Of a stretch of 64,000 bases of DNA, positions 18,347 through 27,173 are shown one piece after another. Positions within the stretch are counted from its first letter, which is position 1; each line of letters starts with the position of its first letter. The stretch covers positions 431,380 through 495,379 of the forward strand of contig NZ_JACHXK010000002.1 in the NCBI RefSeq assembly GCF_014192105.1, read 5' to 3'. Origin of the DNA: Paenibacillus phyllosphaerae. Lineage in GTDB: Bacteria > Bacillota > Bacilli > Paenibacillales > Paenibacillaceae. Under the pieces are notes generated by a model. The model saw only the letters and a list, made by a program, of their open reading frames with translations, had not been told where the DNA came from and did no database searches. The position numbers and the translations under genes are program-made.

Positions 18347-19480
18347 ATGGTACAACAAGACCGTTTGGTAGAGCATTTTATCTCGCTGGTCCGCGTGGAC
18401 AGCGAAACGAAGAATGAGCGCGAGATTTGCGATGTATTGACTGCGCAGTTCGAGGCGCTTGGGCTTTCCGTTGAAGAAGACGACGCAGCGGCTAAGACGG
18501 GGCACGGCGCAGGCAACTTGATCGTGAAGCTTCCGGCGAATGGCGCCGAAGATGCGGTAACGATCTTCTTCACGTCCCATATGGACACCGTTACGCCAGG
18601 GCAAGGCATTAAGCCGCAGATCGATGCAGACGGCTACATCCGCAGCGATGGCACGACGATCCTGGGCAGCGACGATAAGGCGGGCCTTGCGGCGATCTTC
18701 GAAGCTATCCGCGTATTGAAGGAACAAAATATCGCGCACGGACCGATTCAGTTCATCATCACGGTCGGCGAAGAGTCCGGTCTTGTAGGCGCGCGGGCGT
18801 TCGATGGTTCCAAGCTGGAGGCGAAGTTCGGTTACGCGCTCGATTCCAACGGCGAGATCGGATCCATTGCGGTAGCGGCGCCTACCCAAGCGAAGATCCA
18901 GATCGAGCTGTTCGGCAAATCCGCGCATGCCGGGGTTAATCCGGAAGCGGGGATCAGCGCGATTCAGGTCGCGGCGAAGGCGATCTCCCGCATGCCGCTT
19001 GGTCGTATTGACCACGAGACGACGGCGAACATCGGCAAGTTCGAAGGCGGCGGCGCAACGAATATCGTATGCGATTACGTGAAGCTCGACGCGGAAGCCC
19101 GCAGTATCGTCCAGCACAAAGTCGATGCGCAGGTTGAAGCGATGAAGCAGGCGGTAGAGGCGGTAGCGGCGGAGTACGGCGCGCGAGCCAATTTCGAGAG
19201 CACGATTATCTATCCGGCTTACAGCTACGCGGATGGCGATCCGGTCGTGGAGCTGGCGAAGACGGCGATTTCGAATATCGGCGGAACGCCGCGCCTGTTC
19301 CATTCGGGCGGCGGCAGCGACGCGAATATTTTCAACGGGTTCGGCGTCCCGACGGTCAACCTCGCAGTCGGATATGAAGAGATTCATACGACGAAGGAGC
19401 GGATCAAGGTGGAGGATCTCGTGAAGACGACGGAGCTTGTCTTGGAGATCATGAAGCTGGCGGCCGCTCAGAAGGCTTAA
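18347..19480 (+). CDS. M20 family metallopeptidase, PepT/YqjE-like
   Basis: Zinc aminopeptidase of the M20 clan, predicted to cut small peptides. The 377 residues have the first metal motif HMDTVTPGQG, GSDDKAGLAAIFEA with the bridging aspartate, the catalytic GEESGLVGAR, the dimerisation domain (FGKSAHAGVNPEAGISAI) and late metal ligands near HSGGGSDANIF. Closest in mind is YqjE/PepT2 of Bacillus, which also lies near bkd. RBS ATGGAGGAA. Single gene with its own terminator. Substrate specificity is a guess. Confidence 0.9.
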   Translation: MVQQDRLVEHFISLVRVDSETKNEREICDVLTAQFEALGLSVEEDDAAAKTGHGAGNLIVKLPANGAEDAVTIFFTSHMDTVTPGQGIKPQIDADGYIRSDGTTILGSDDKAGLAAIFEAIRVLKEQNIAHGPIQFIITVGEESGLVGARAFDGSKLEAKFGYALDSNGEIGSIAVAAPTQAKIQIELFGKSAHAGVNPEAGISAIQVAAKAISRMPLGRIDHETTANIGKFEGGGATNIVCDYVKLDAEARSIVQHKVDAQVEAMKQAVEAVAAEYGARANFESTIIYPAYSYADGDPVVELAKTAISNIGGTPRLFHSGGGSDANIFNGFGVPTVNLAVGYEEIHTTKERIKVEDLVKTTELVLEIMKLAAAQKA

Positions 19481-19523
19481 GCCAAGGGCAGGTCAAGCTG
19501 ATCCTTACAAACAGACGGACAAA

Positions 19524-19557
19524 AAAAGCCGGACGTGCGTTGCGCGTCCGGCTTTTG
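19524..19557. terminator. Terminator after the PepT-like gene
   Basis: AAGCCGGACG pairs with CGTCCGGCTT, with A tract on one side and T tract on the other, so it can also stop mciZ transcription from the minus strand. Confidence 0.88.
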
Positions 19558-19596
19558 CTTATGCTATATATGAGAGGTTGTGCAAGTGCGACCACA

Positions 19597-19737
19597 CTAG
19601 CGGGAATTCAATTCGCCCCGCTGTTCAAGGTATTCGCCTAGCGTCCGGTTCTGGATCATTAACTGCTTCAGCTGGTAACGAATCTCCCAGGCTTTGCCGA
19701 CAAGCGTAAGTTGATTGGAGACGGAAAACTGTTTCAT
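19597..19737 (-). CDS. mciZ: Mother-cell inhibitor of FtsZ, MciZ (46 aa)
   Basis: Small peptide that caps FtsZ filaments and stops Z-ring formation in the mother cell during sporulation. The 46-residue product carries TLVGKAWEIRYQLKQL, which matches the LVGKAWEIRAKLK core of Bacillus subtilis MciZ; the rest is variable and the protein is 6 residues longer. The ATG at 19737 follows AAGGAGG with an 8-base spacer. It is divergent from nudF. MciZ is sigma-E dependent in Bacillus, but I could not settle on a sigma-E promoter in front of it. Confidence 0.85.
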   Translation of the reverse strand: MKQFSVSNQLTLVGKAWEIRYQLKQLMIQNRTLGEYLEQRGELNSR

Positions 19738-19947
19738 GGGCATTCCCTCCTTAAGGGTTATTAATCGTTTCCTGTCCGTTAGAAGCAGGTTTATTTGGTA
19801 TAATGATGCATATGTGGAATAAGGACGGGTTATGCCTGTCCATGGTCAATCGCGTTCAAGGGATGTCGTAAGACTTGCAATTCAGCATGGACCGAACGTT
19901 GCTTGAAGCTGTGCCATAATAGGAGATGTAGAGAGGAAGGATTTAGC

Positions 19948-20505
19948 ATGTTGAAGAAAACCGATGAATTCCGGGAACTGACCGTAAGCACGAAACCGAT
20001 TTTTGAAGGGAAGATTATCTCGCTTCAGGTAGATACCGTGAAGCTGCCTGACGGGGGAACGGCTACGCGGGAGATCGTCAGACATCCAGGGGCAGCGGCC
20101 GTGCTCGCTTTGATCGACGATAAAATGCTGGTCGTGGAGCAATATCGGAAACCGATGGAGAAGTTCCAGATCGAAATTCCTGCGGGCAAGCTCGATGCAG
20201 GCGAAGATCCAAGGGTGGCTGCTGCGCGGGAGCTCGAGGAAGAGACCGGCTACAGTGCAGGCAAGCTGCGCCCGTTAAGCGCGTTCTACACCTCGCCTGG
20301 CTTCGCGGATGAGAAGCTGTACGTGTATATCGCCGAAGAGTTGGTGCAGGGCGAGAGCAGACCGGACGCGGACGAATACTTGAACGTGAGCGCCATTACG
20401 TTCGAGGAGGCGCAGCAGTTCATCAAGGAAGAGCGGATCAGCGATGCCAAGACGATTCTAGCGGTGTACGCTTGGCAGATTTACCGTCTGACCGGAGAGA
20501 TCTAA
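19948..20505 (+). CDS. nudF: NUDIX ADP-ribose pyrophosphatase NudF
   Basis: Hydrolyses ADP-ribose and similar nucleoside diphosphates to limit reactive metabolites. The 185 residues carry the Nudix box GKLDAGEDPRVAAARELEEE starting at 80, in full agreement with GX5EX7REUXEEXGU, and the YTSPGFADEKLYVY segment typical of the ADP-ribose branch. Start ATG at 19948 after GAGGAAGG. The EndoQ gene begins 2 bases after its stop, so the two are probably co-translated. Confidence 0.93.
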   Translation: MLKKTDEFRELTVSTKPIFEGKIISLQVDTVKLPDGGTATREIVRHPGAAAVLALIDDKMLVVEQYRKPMEKFQIEIPAGKLDAGEDPRVAAARELEEETGYSAGKLRPLSAFYTSPGFADEKLYVYIAEELVQGESRPDADEYLNVSAITFEEAQQFIKEERISDAKTILAVYAWQIYRLTGEI

Positions 20506-20507
20506 TC

Positions 20508-21707
20508 ATGATCCCGGCATCGGCACCTGAACTTAAACGTGTATTCGCAGACCTACATATTCATATTGGCAGCACGGAGCGGAATGAAGCGGTCAAGATC
20601 AGCGCTAGCCGGGATCTGACCTTTGCCCGGATCGCCCATGAAGCGGCGGAGCGCAAAGGAATCGGGCTCTTGGGCATCATCGACTGCCATTCGCCAGGCG
20701 TGCAGCGCGATATTGCCGAATTGCTCGATAACGGCCAGATGGAAGAGGCGGCAGGGGGCGGAATTCGCTACCGGAATACGACGATTCTTCTTGGTTCGGA
20801 GATTGAGGTGAAAGAGCCAGGGAGAGGCGCTGCGCATTATTTGGCGTTTATGCCTGATTTTGAGCGGATGCGGGATTTCACGGGATGGATGTCCAAGCAT
20901 ATGCGCAATGTGCAGCTTAGCTCGCAGCGCATCTATGTGAGCGGCCATGTGCTTCAGCAGGAGGTAAAGGCAAGGGGAGGTCTGTTCATTCCGGCACACG
21001 TCTTCACCCCCCACAAAAGCCTCTTCGGCAGCTGCTCGGATCATCTGGCCGACACGCTCGACCCCGAGATGGTGGACGCTGTGGAGCTTGGCCTGAGCGC
21101 GGACAGCGAGATGGCCGGCTTGCTGCCTGACCTGGATAACCTGCCGTTCCTGACGAATTCCGATGCGCATTCGCTCTCGAAGATCGGCCGTGAATACAAT
21201 AAGCTTCAGCTTGCGGAGCCTTCCTTCACCGAATTCGTGCTCGCCCTGCAAGGCAAGGAGGGACGTTCGATTGCCGCCAACTACGGGCTGAATCCGAGGC
21301 TGGGCAAATATCATCGCACCTACTGCTTGAATTGCGGGGAGCTCGCGGCGGATCTGACGATCGAGCGCTGCAAGGAGTGCGGCAGTCCGAAGCTTGTCCG
21401 CGGCGTCATGGACCGGATCGAGCATCTGGCCAAGATTAACGGGCGGACAGTGCCTTACATGCCGGAGGGAAGGCCCCCTTACATCAATCAAGTGCCGCTC
21501 GAATTCGTGCCCGGCATCGGCAAGGTAGCGCTGAACAAGCTTCTGTCCGCATTCGGCACCGAGATGAACGTACTGCACGACGCTTCGCTTGAAGCGTTGA
21601 CCGAAATTGTAGGCGAGTCGTCCGCAGCCATGATCGCTGCGGCGCGAATCGGCGGCTTGACGCTCGAGACAGGCGGCGGAGGCCGGTACGGGAAGGTGCT
21701 CAAATAG
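20508..21707 (+). CDS. Endonuclease Q family protein
   Basis: PHP-domain endonuclease of the EndoQ family (Bacillus YqxK type), which cuts DNA 5' of deaminated bases such as uracil and hypoxanthine and at abasic sites. The 399 residues have the PHP motif DLHIHIG (His17, His19), LGIIDCHSPG, PAHVFTPHKSLFG and LTNSDAHS, a four-cysteine zinc knuckle (CLNCGELAADLTIERCKECG is the span) and a carboxy-terminal helix-hairpin-helix (FVPGIGKVALNKLL). It follows nudF closely; together they look like a damage-sanitising pair. Start at 20508 is chosen for its fit to the PHP domain start. Confidence 0.9.
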   Translation: MIPASAPELKRVFADLHIHIGSTERNEAVKISASRDLTFARIAHEAAERKGIGLLGIIDCHSPGVQRDIAELLDNGQMEEAAGGGIRYRNTTILLGSEIEVKEPGRGAAHYLAFMPDFERMRDFTGWMSKHMRNVQLSSQRIYVSGHVLQQEVKARGGLFIPAHVFTPHKSLFGSCSDHLADTLDPEMVDAVELGLSADSEMAGLLPDLDNLPFLTNSDAHSLSKIGREYNKLQLAEPSFTEFVLALQGKEGRSIAANYGLNPRLGKYHRTYCLNCGELAADLTIERCKECGSPKLVRGVMDRIEHLAKINGRTVPYMPEGRPPYINQVPLEFVPGIGKVALNKLLSAFGTEMNVLHDASLEALTEIVGESSAAMIAAARIGGLTLETGGGGRYGKVLK

Positions 21708-21789
21708 CGGCTGTTCCTTAACATCTTGCGACATACTGAAGCAGGCTTGGTCATATAATGCAAGACAAGCCTTGAGGAGGTCGTCTAAG

Positions 21790-22434
21790 ATGGGAACTTC
21801 ATTACGCGGGTCGCTGCTGCGCGACCAGTTGACGTTATATGTATTCGTCTCGGTGTTATTCGTCGTCGGTGTGGTGTTCGGTTCGCTGCTCGTGAGCGCG
21901 CTGACGCTCGATCAACAGCAGAACCTGGCGAAGGATGTGGAGCAGTTCGTGCTCCGCATTCAGGACGGGAGCAGCGTAGAGGGCAGCGGGGCTTTCTGGG
22001 AACGGGTATTGTTCCATGCCAAATGGCTTATGCTCATCTGGGTGCTCGGCATTACCGTTATCGGAGTCCCTCTCGTGCTCGCGCTCGATTTCTTGAAGGG
22101 CGTCCTGGTCGGCTTCGCGATCGGCACGCTAGTCAGCCAGCATGATTGGAAAGGGCTGCTCTTCGCGCTTACGTCGGTCGCGCCGCCGAACTTGATTGTG
22201 GTGCCTGCTATCCTGATTGCCAGCGTATCTGCCCTGTCGTTCGCGTTATCGATCGTCAAAGGCAGATTGCTGGGTAAGGCGGGGCCGCTCGCAGAACCGT
22301 TCATAAGCCATACATCGACGCTTGTGCTCATGGTCATGATAACTGGACTCGCAGCGCTTCTTGAAGCGTTCGTTACGCCGGAGCTGCTGCGGTGGGCAGC
22401 GCCGCTTCTGACTGATGCAAGTTCAGGTTTGTAA
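21790..22434 (+). CDS. spoIIM: Stage II sporulation protein M
   Basis: Mother-cell membrane protein that with SpoIID and SpoIIP drives septal thinning and engulfment. The 214 residues have membrane spans at about 15-38, 74-103, 112-130 and 180-200, and the SpoIIM-typical GVLVGFAIGTLVSQHDWKGL and SVAPPNLIVVPAILIAS. The ATG at 21790 is 8 bases after GAGGAGGT. The nudF-spoIIM-fur order agrees with Bacillus. Expected sigma-E control; no clear sigma-E promoter was picked out. Confidence 0.93.
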   Translation: MGTSLRGSLLRDQLTLYVFVSVLFVVGVVFGSLLVSALTLDQQQNLAKDVEQFVLRIQDGSSVEGSGAFWERVLFHAKWLMLIWVLGITVIGVPLVLALDFLKGVLVGFAIGTLVSQHDWKGLLFALTSVAPPNLIVVPAILIASVSALSFALSIVKGRLLGKAGPLAEPFISHTSTLVLMVMITGLAALLEAFVTPELLRWAAPLLTDASSGL

Positions 22435-22449
22435 TCATTCTAAAAAAAA

Positions 22450-22479
22450 TTGACTTTCCTCGTAATGCACGCCTATAAT
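22450..22479 (+). promoter_or_regulatory. Sigma-A promoter of fur
   Basis: TTGACT, 18 bases, TATAAT, 50 bases before the fur start. A near-consensus housekeeping promoter. Confidence 0.75.
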
Positions 22480-22528
22480 GAAAGCAAATGTTCCGGCGAT
22501 GGGTACTAGCCATGCGAGGGGGGAAACC

Positions 22529-22996
22529 ATGGAATCCCGGATTGATAAGATCAAACAGCAGCTGCAATCGCAAGGGTACAAGCTTACTCCTCAGCGTGAA
22601 GCAACTGTACGCGTCCTGCTCGAGAATGAGGAAGATCACTTGAGCGCCGAGGACGTCTTTATGCTTGTTAAGGATAAAGCGCCTGAGATCGGACTGGCGA
22701 CAGTCTATCGGACGCTTGAATTGTTAAGCGAATTACACGTCGTAGAGAAGATGAACTTCGGTGACGGCGTTGCCCGATATGATTTAAGGACGGACAACAA
22801 CAAGCATCACCATCATCATTTGATTTGCGTCCAATGCGGTACAATGACTGAAATTTTGGAAGACTGGCTTGGACCGCTGGAAGAGCGGCTCGAGAAGGAA
22901 TATGGCTTTCAAGTCATCGATCACCGCCTCGACTTTCAAGGCGTGTGCAGACGATGCCGTCATAAGAACGAGCAACAGCAGTCCGAACAAAAGTAA
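22529..22996 (+). CDS. fur: Ferric uptake regulator Fur
   Basis: Iron-dependent repressor of uptake genes. The 155 residues have the winged helix (YKLTPQREATVRVLLEN ... GLATVYRTLELLSELHVV), a His run (KHHHHHLIC) and the two structural zinc pairs Cys100/Cys103 (CVQC) and Cys140/Cys143 (CRRC). The place after spoIIM favours Fur over the paralogues PerR and Zur, and PerR-type residues were not evident. ATG at 22529 after GAGGGGGG. It ends inside a terminator. Confidence 0.92.
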   Translation: MESRIDKIKQQLQSQGYKLTPQREATVRVLLENEEDHLSAEDVFMLVKDKAPEIGLATVYRTLELLSELHVVEKMNFGDGVARYDLRTDNNKHHHHHLICVQCGTMTEILEDWLGPLEERLEKEYGFQVIDHRLDFQGVCRRCRHKNEQQQSEQK

Positions 22997-23053
22997 CTCC
23001 CTCGTGCAGCGTAAGTCCGATGTGACCTACTGCCGCACGCAAGGGAGTTTTTC
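22995..23053. terminator. Terminator between fur and the subtilase
   Basis: AACTCCCT pairs with AGGGAGTT and a GTGC/GCAC inner stem adds to it; TTTTT follows on the plus strand. The stem begins at the last base pair of the fur stop codon. Confidence 0.8.
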
Positions 23054-24275
23054 ATTTTGCGCTGGTTTTCCGGGATTTCCGAGCGCGGGCCGATACGATA
23101 GAGGTGCCGGTAACTGTCGCCGCTCGCTTGAGCTGGATCAGGCCGCTGCCTTGCGAGCGAGCGCTGAATCCAACCAGGTGTCGGGCAGACTTCTTGAGCC
23201 GGCTTGCTACCTCTGCGGGGGTTAGATGCGCGAATCGGCTGCGCAGCAGGGCGGCTCCTCCGGTGACGTGCGGCGAAGCCATGCTGGTGCCGCTGAGCAG
23301 CTTAAAACCGCCGCCTATCCACGTGGACCGGATGTTCGTACCAGGGGCTGCCACATCCACACCGCTGCCGCGGCTGCTGTAAGAAGCGATTTTGTACGTA
23401 CGTGTCGAGGCAGCTACGGCGATCGTCTCGGGATATCGCGCTGGCGCATCGAGTGCCGCGTTGTTCGGCCCGCTGTTCCCGGCAGAGGCGACTAGTACGA
23501 TCCCGCTTCGGTAGGCAAGTTTGATCGCAGCATGCAAGATGGTGCTGTTGGCCTGCAGGCCGAAGCTCATGTTGATGACTTTGATTTTATGGCGGATACA
23601 CCAATGAATCCCTTCTACAATGTCCGATATATAACCAGTTCCGTTGCTATCGAGCACTTTCACCGCATACAACGACACATTCGGCGCCACGCCTAACTGC
23701 TGCCCGTTGGTTCCCAGGCCCGCTACCGTACCGGCGATATGCGTGCCGTGGCCATTATTGTCGCGATAGCTGCCGCCGGTTATCGTATTCACGCCTCCGG
23801 CTACACGAAGATCCGGGTGAGGACCGATACCGGTATCGAGAATGGCCACACGTACGCCCGATCCGCGCGTTATCGGCCATAGGCTAGGGGCTTGCACCTG
23901 GCATACATCCCAAGGCGCGTTGGCGGGGCAAGCGGCATTGATGGCGGCTTGTCTCTGACCGCGCTTGTTCGAATTCGGCACATGGCGAGCGGCAGGAACT
24001 CCCGGATGCGCGCTGACCGTACGATCCCGCTCGATGGCATGGACGTCCGGGTGGGCTAGGAGCGCACGGAACCGCTTCATATGCGCCGTATTCAGATGGA
24101 AAGCGATCAGCTTGTGATGAGCGACCGATTTGGCGGGCTGGATGCCGGCCTTCTTTAATTCCTGCAGGCAGCGATCATAGATACCGGCATTGCGGAACAT
24201 GATGAGGTGCCGCGAGGCGCGGCATGCCGTACCGCCTGTTGCGCATTTCCGCAGCAGCCTTTCTATTGAGGGCAC
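23052..24275 (-). CDS. S8 family serine peptidase (subtilase) without a signal peptide
   Basis: Subtilisin-like protease of 407 residues. Residues about 20-90 look like an I9-type propeptide (RHLIMFRNAGIYDRCLQEL ... VHAIERDRTVSAH), and the catalytic domain follows with Asp147 (AILDTGIG), His176 (NGHGTHIAGT), oxyanion Asn267 (SAGNSGP) and Ser331 (SGTSMASPH). The carboxy end is very basic (ARARKSRKTSAK). There is no hydrophobic amino-terminal segment, so export by the Sec route is not evident. GTG start 10 bases after AGGAGG. Substrate unknown. It is not part of this locus in Bacillus subtilis, so it is probably a lineage-specific insertion. Confidence 0.9.
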   Translation of the reverse strand: MPSIERLLRKCATGGTACRASRHLIMFRNAGIYDRCLQELKKAGIQPAKSVAHHKLIAFHLNTAHMKRFRALLAHPDVHAIERDRTVSAHPGVPAARHVPNSNKRGQRQAAINAACPANAPWDVCQVQAPSLWPITRGSGVRVAILDTGIGPHPDLRVAGGVNTITGGSYRDNNGHGTHIAGTVAGLGTNGQQLGVAPNVSLYAVKVLDSNGTGYISDIVEGIHWCIRHKIKVINMSFGLQANSTILHAAIKLAYRSGIVLVASAGNSGPNNAALDAPARYPETIAVAASTRTYKIASYSSRGSGVDVAAPGTNIRSTWIGGGFKLLSGTSMASPHVTGGAALLRSRFAHLTPAEVASRLKKSARHLVGFSARSQGSGLIQLKRAATVTGTSIVSARARKSRKTSAK

Positions 24276-24517
24276 GAATGTCTTTCCTCCTTCGTTGTAC
24301 GACCGTCTTTCCGACCGTTTGGCTGTTAAGCGGCCGGCAATCCGGTTTATTCATTGTATGAGCGATGTAATAGGGCGACTTGTGCTTGCGTGTACCAGGT
24401 ACATAAATTTGGCTGGCCAAGGAGATTGTAACGAAAAGGATAGAACCTTTCGTTCCAGTTTGCATAGGTAGGTAAAATAAGCCTCATACTTGGAGCGCTT
24501 TTAGGAGGACGAGACGA

Positions 24518-25633
24518 ATGATAATCGGCGTGCCAAAAGAAATTAAGGCGAACGAATACCGTGTCGCGCTGACGCCTGCAGGTGCAAGCATGCTGCGCGC
24601 GGCCGGACACGAAGTCATCGTACAGGCTGGAGCGGGCGAGGGCAGCGGGTTTCCCGATGATTACTATGAATCGGAAGGGGCCGCGATTCTAGCAACGGCG
24701 GAAGAGGTTTGGGCAAGGGCGGACATGATTATGAAGGTGAAAGAGCCGCTTCCGGCGGAGTTCGCCTATTTTAAGGAAGGGCTGTTGCTCTTCACTTATT
24801 TGCATCTGGCCGCGGCGCCTGAACTGACTCGTGCGCTTGCGGAGAAGAAGGTCACCGGGGTTGCTTACGAGACGATTCAGCTGCCAGGCGGAAGTCTGCC
24901 GCTGTTGACGCCGATGAGCGAAGTTGCGGGACGGATGGCCGTTCAGGTAGGCGCGCACTACTTGGAGGCTTATTTTGGCGGAAGGGGTATTCTGTTAGGC
25001 GGCGTTCCCGGCGTGCCTCCCGCTGAAGTCATCGTGCTCGGCGGCGGGATCGTCGGTCTGAATGCGGCGAGAATAGCGCTCGGCATGGGCGCAAGCGTCA
25101 CCATTCTGGAGCGGAGCGCGGATCGGATGCGTTATATCGACGAAGTGTTCAGCGGACGGATTAGCACGCTGATGTCCAATCCCTACAACATCGCCAATGC
25201 GGTCAAGAAAGCGGATCTGCTTATCGGCGCCGTGCTCATTCCGGGGGCCAAAGCGCCGCATCTGGTGACCGAAGAGATGGTGCAGACGATGAAGAAAGGG
25301 GCCGTTATCGTCGATGTGGCAGTCGATCAAGGCGGTACGATCGCTACGATCGATCGCGTGACGACGCATAGCGACCCGGTCTACGAGAAACACGGCGTCA
25401 TCCATTATGCAGTTGCGAATATGCCGGGCGCCGTGCCGCGGACGTCGACGTTTGCGCTAACGAACGTTACGCTGCCTTATGCCTTGGAGCTCGCGGGCAA
25501 AGGGTTCGAGCAAGCGGTGAAGCTTAGCGAGCCGCTTAGCAAAGGGGTTAACACGTACAAAGGGCATGTGACGTACGCGAAAGTAGCGGAAGCCGTCGAT
25601 CTGCCCTTTACGCCGCTTTCGCAGCTGCTGTAA
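24518..25633 (+). CDS. ald: Alanine dehydrogenase
   Basis: NAD-dependent enzyme that converts L-alanine to pyruvate and ammonia; needed for alanine use and normal sporulation in Bacillus. The 371 residues show the family start [30 protein letters not shown], the NAD site [20 protein letters not shown], and [16 protein letters not shown] with [27 protein letters not shown]. Single gene ended by a strong terminator. No clear promoter was chosen in the 242-base gap shared with the divergent subtilase. Confidence 0.95.
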   Translation: MIIGVPKEIKANEYRVALTPAGASMLRAAGHEVIVQAGAGEGSGFPDDYYESEGAAILATAEEVWARADMIMKVKEPLPAEFAYFKEGLLLFTYLHLAAAPELTRALAEKKVTGVAYETIQLPGGSLPLLTPMSEVAGRMAVQVGAHYLEAYFGGRGILLGGVPGVPPAEVIVLGGGIVGLNAARIALGMGASVTILERSADRMRYIDEVFSGRISTLMSNPYNIANAVKKADLLIGAVLIPGAKAPHLVTEEMVQTMKKGAVIVDVAVDQGGTIATIDRVTTHSDPVYEKHGVIHYAVANMPGAVPRTSTFALTNVTLPYALELAGKGFEQAVKLSEPLSKGVNTYKGHVTYAKVAEAVDLPFTPLSQLL

Positions 25634-25711
25634 CCGCCGCATCTGGCATTGCCGTCTCGTGTTATACACGAACGAGCCTGACATGATTCCTGCATCCGCC
25701 TCATAGATTGT

Positions 25712-25757
25712 GAAAAGGACAACCGCCCGCTAGATGCCATGGCGGCTGTTCTTTTCA
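25712..25757 (+). terminator. Terminator after ald
   Basis: A 16-bp stem (25712-25727 with 25741-25756, one mismatch and one G-U pair) carrying A/T-rich ends. Confidence 0.8.
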
Positions 25758-25778
25758 TGAGAGAGGGGCGTATGAAGG

Positions 25779-26012
25779 ATGGTATTGTCCGCGCGAAAAT
25801 GGTTCCGAAGAGCGGCCTTTACGTTGATTCTTGTATTGTGCACGACGATCATGTATAATGGCTGCCGCATCCTGGGTGATTGGATCACACCGGAGAATCC
25901 CTACCGCGTTCCGCAAGGGGCAGCGCTCAAAGTATTCGGCAACGAACAAGCCATTGAGGCGAATAGCACGTTCTCGGAACGGCTGCGTCTTTTTTATTGG
26001 TACGGAGAATGA
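25779..26012 (+). CDS. yqzK: YqzK family (DUF4227) membrane protein
   Basis: Protein of 77 residues with one membrane helix (about 12-28, FTLILVLCTTIMYNGCRIL) and a short outer tail holding NPYRVPQGAALKVF, the recognisable YqzK signature. Function unknown; the gene sits before xerD as in Bacillus. The start may instead be TTG at 25785, which has GAAGGA five bases before it. The 217 bases from here to xerD hold no gene or strong signal that I can see. Confidence 0.8.
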   Translation: MVLSARKWFRRAAFTLILVLCTTIMYNGCRILGDWITPENPYRVPQGAALKVFGNEQAIEANSTFSERLRLFYWYGE

Positions 26013-26229
26013 GGTCCCGTTGGCGTCAGTAAGCGATTACCTTTCATTTGCGCTTCGTCTTGGTCTGCTGCTTTTCTTCGTGCGGCAGGAGAAAAGCAGG
26101 CTGCTGTGGAATACATGGTACGTGAAGCAGCGATGAAAAGTCAGATTGCTGGCAGTACGGCACAGGATAGCGTGACAGCGGTAATGTGCAAGTCGAAGCG
26201 GCGCTGTACTTTTCGGAAAGGAACGTTAC

Positions 26230-27129
26230 ATGAAAGCGCATTTGCAAAAGTTTATGGCCTATTTGACGTCTCAGCGCGGCTTATCCCGTAATACGCTTGA
26301 TTCGTATGAGCGGGATTTGGCTGCCTTTATCGAATACGCGGAAGATGCGGGCCTGCGCACTTTGGATGAAGTGCAGAAGCACCATCTTTCTCTCTATATC
26401 CAGCAGTTAAGAGATCAGGGACGCAAGACGGCCACGATTTCGCGGCATATGGTCTCGATTCGTTCGTTCTTTCAATACCTGACCGAAGAGAGGCAGCTCA
26501 TCTACGATCCATCCGTCCATCTGACTACGCCGAAGCAAGAGAAACGGACGCCGCATATTATGTCGGTCGACGACATTGAATTGCTGTTGGCCGCACCGAA
26601 CGCGTCGATGCCCGCAGGTCTGAGGGATAAAGCGATGCTGGAGGTTCTCTATGCGACGGGCATTCGGGTGAGCGAGCTGATCTCCTTGTCGATGGACGAT
26701 CTCAACATCTCGCTGGGCTTCATCCGCTGCGTAAGCTCCGGCGTGAAGGAACGGATCATCCCGCTTGGGAAGCTGGCCTGCGACGCGCTGTCGGTCTATC
26801 TGGCGCATGGCCGTCCGCATCTGATGAAGGCGGAGCAGCAAGACCCGGCTTTGTTCCTCAATCAGCAAGGGACAGGGATGACGCGGCAAGGCTTCTGGAA
26901 AATTATTAAGAAATACGCCAAGGAAGCGGGTATCGCGGGCGAGATTACGCCGCATACGCTGCGCCATTCTTTTGCCGCCCATCTGCTGGAGAACGGTGCG
27001 GACTTGCGTTCCGTGCAAGAGATGCTCGGCCATGCGGATATTTCGACCACTCAGATTTATATTCAGATGGCAAAGCCGCGCATTAAGGATGTATACAATC
27101 AGGCACACCCAAGAGCGAAGGCCAAGTGA
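26230..27129 (+). CDS. xerD: Site-specific tyrosine recombinase XerD
   Basis: Works with its partner recombinase at dif to resolve chromosome dimers. The 299 residues have the SAM-like core-binding domain (1-88) and the catalytic domain with Arg146 (TGIRVSELISL), a lysine near 173, His242 and Arg245 (HTLRHSF), His268 (LGHADIS) and Tyr277 (TQIYIQ). Length and order fit XerD, not a phage or mobile-element integrase. RBS AAAGGAA. It is followed by deoB as in Bacillus (ripX-drm). Confidence 0.94.
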   Translation: MKAHLQKFMAYLTSQRGLSRNTLDSYERDLAAFIEYAEDAGLRTLDEVQKHHLSLYIQQLRDQGRKTATISRHMVSIRSFFQYLTEERQLIYDPSVHLTTPKQEKRTPHIMSVDDIELLLAAPNASMPAGLRDKAMLEVLYATGIRVSELISLSMDDLNISLGFIRCVSSGVKERIIPLGKLACDALSVYLAHGRPHLMKAEQQDPALFLNQQGTGMTRQGFWKIIKKYAKEAGIAGEITPHTLRHSFAAHLLENGADLRSVQEMLGHADISTTQIYIQMAKPRIKDVYNQAHPRAKAK

Positions 27130-27173
27130 GACGGCCTTTCGCCATGTAAGGACAAGCCTTAGGAGCGATGAAC

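Noticed and set aside
18149-19387. Long open frame antisense to the PepT-like gene
   Set aside because: Shadow frame; the plus-strand peptidase has all metal motifs, and the antisense product has no domain.
26230-27129. Integrase of a mobile element
   Set aside because: Length, sequence and neighbours (yqzK, deoB) fit chromosomal XerD; there are no att-like repeats or phage genes nearby.
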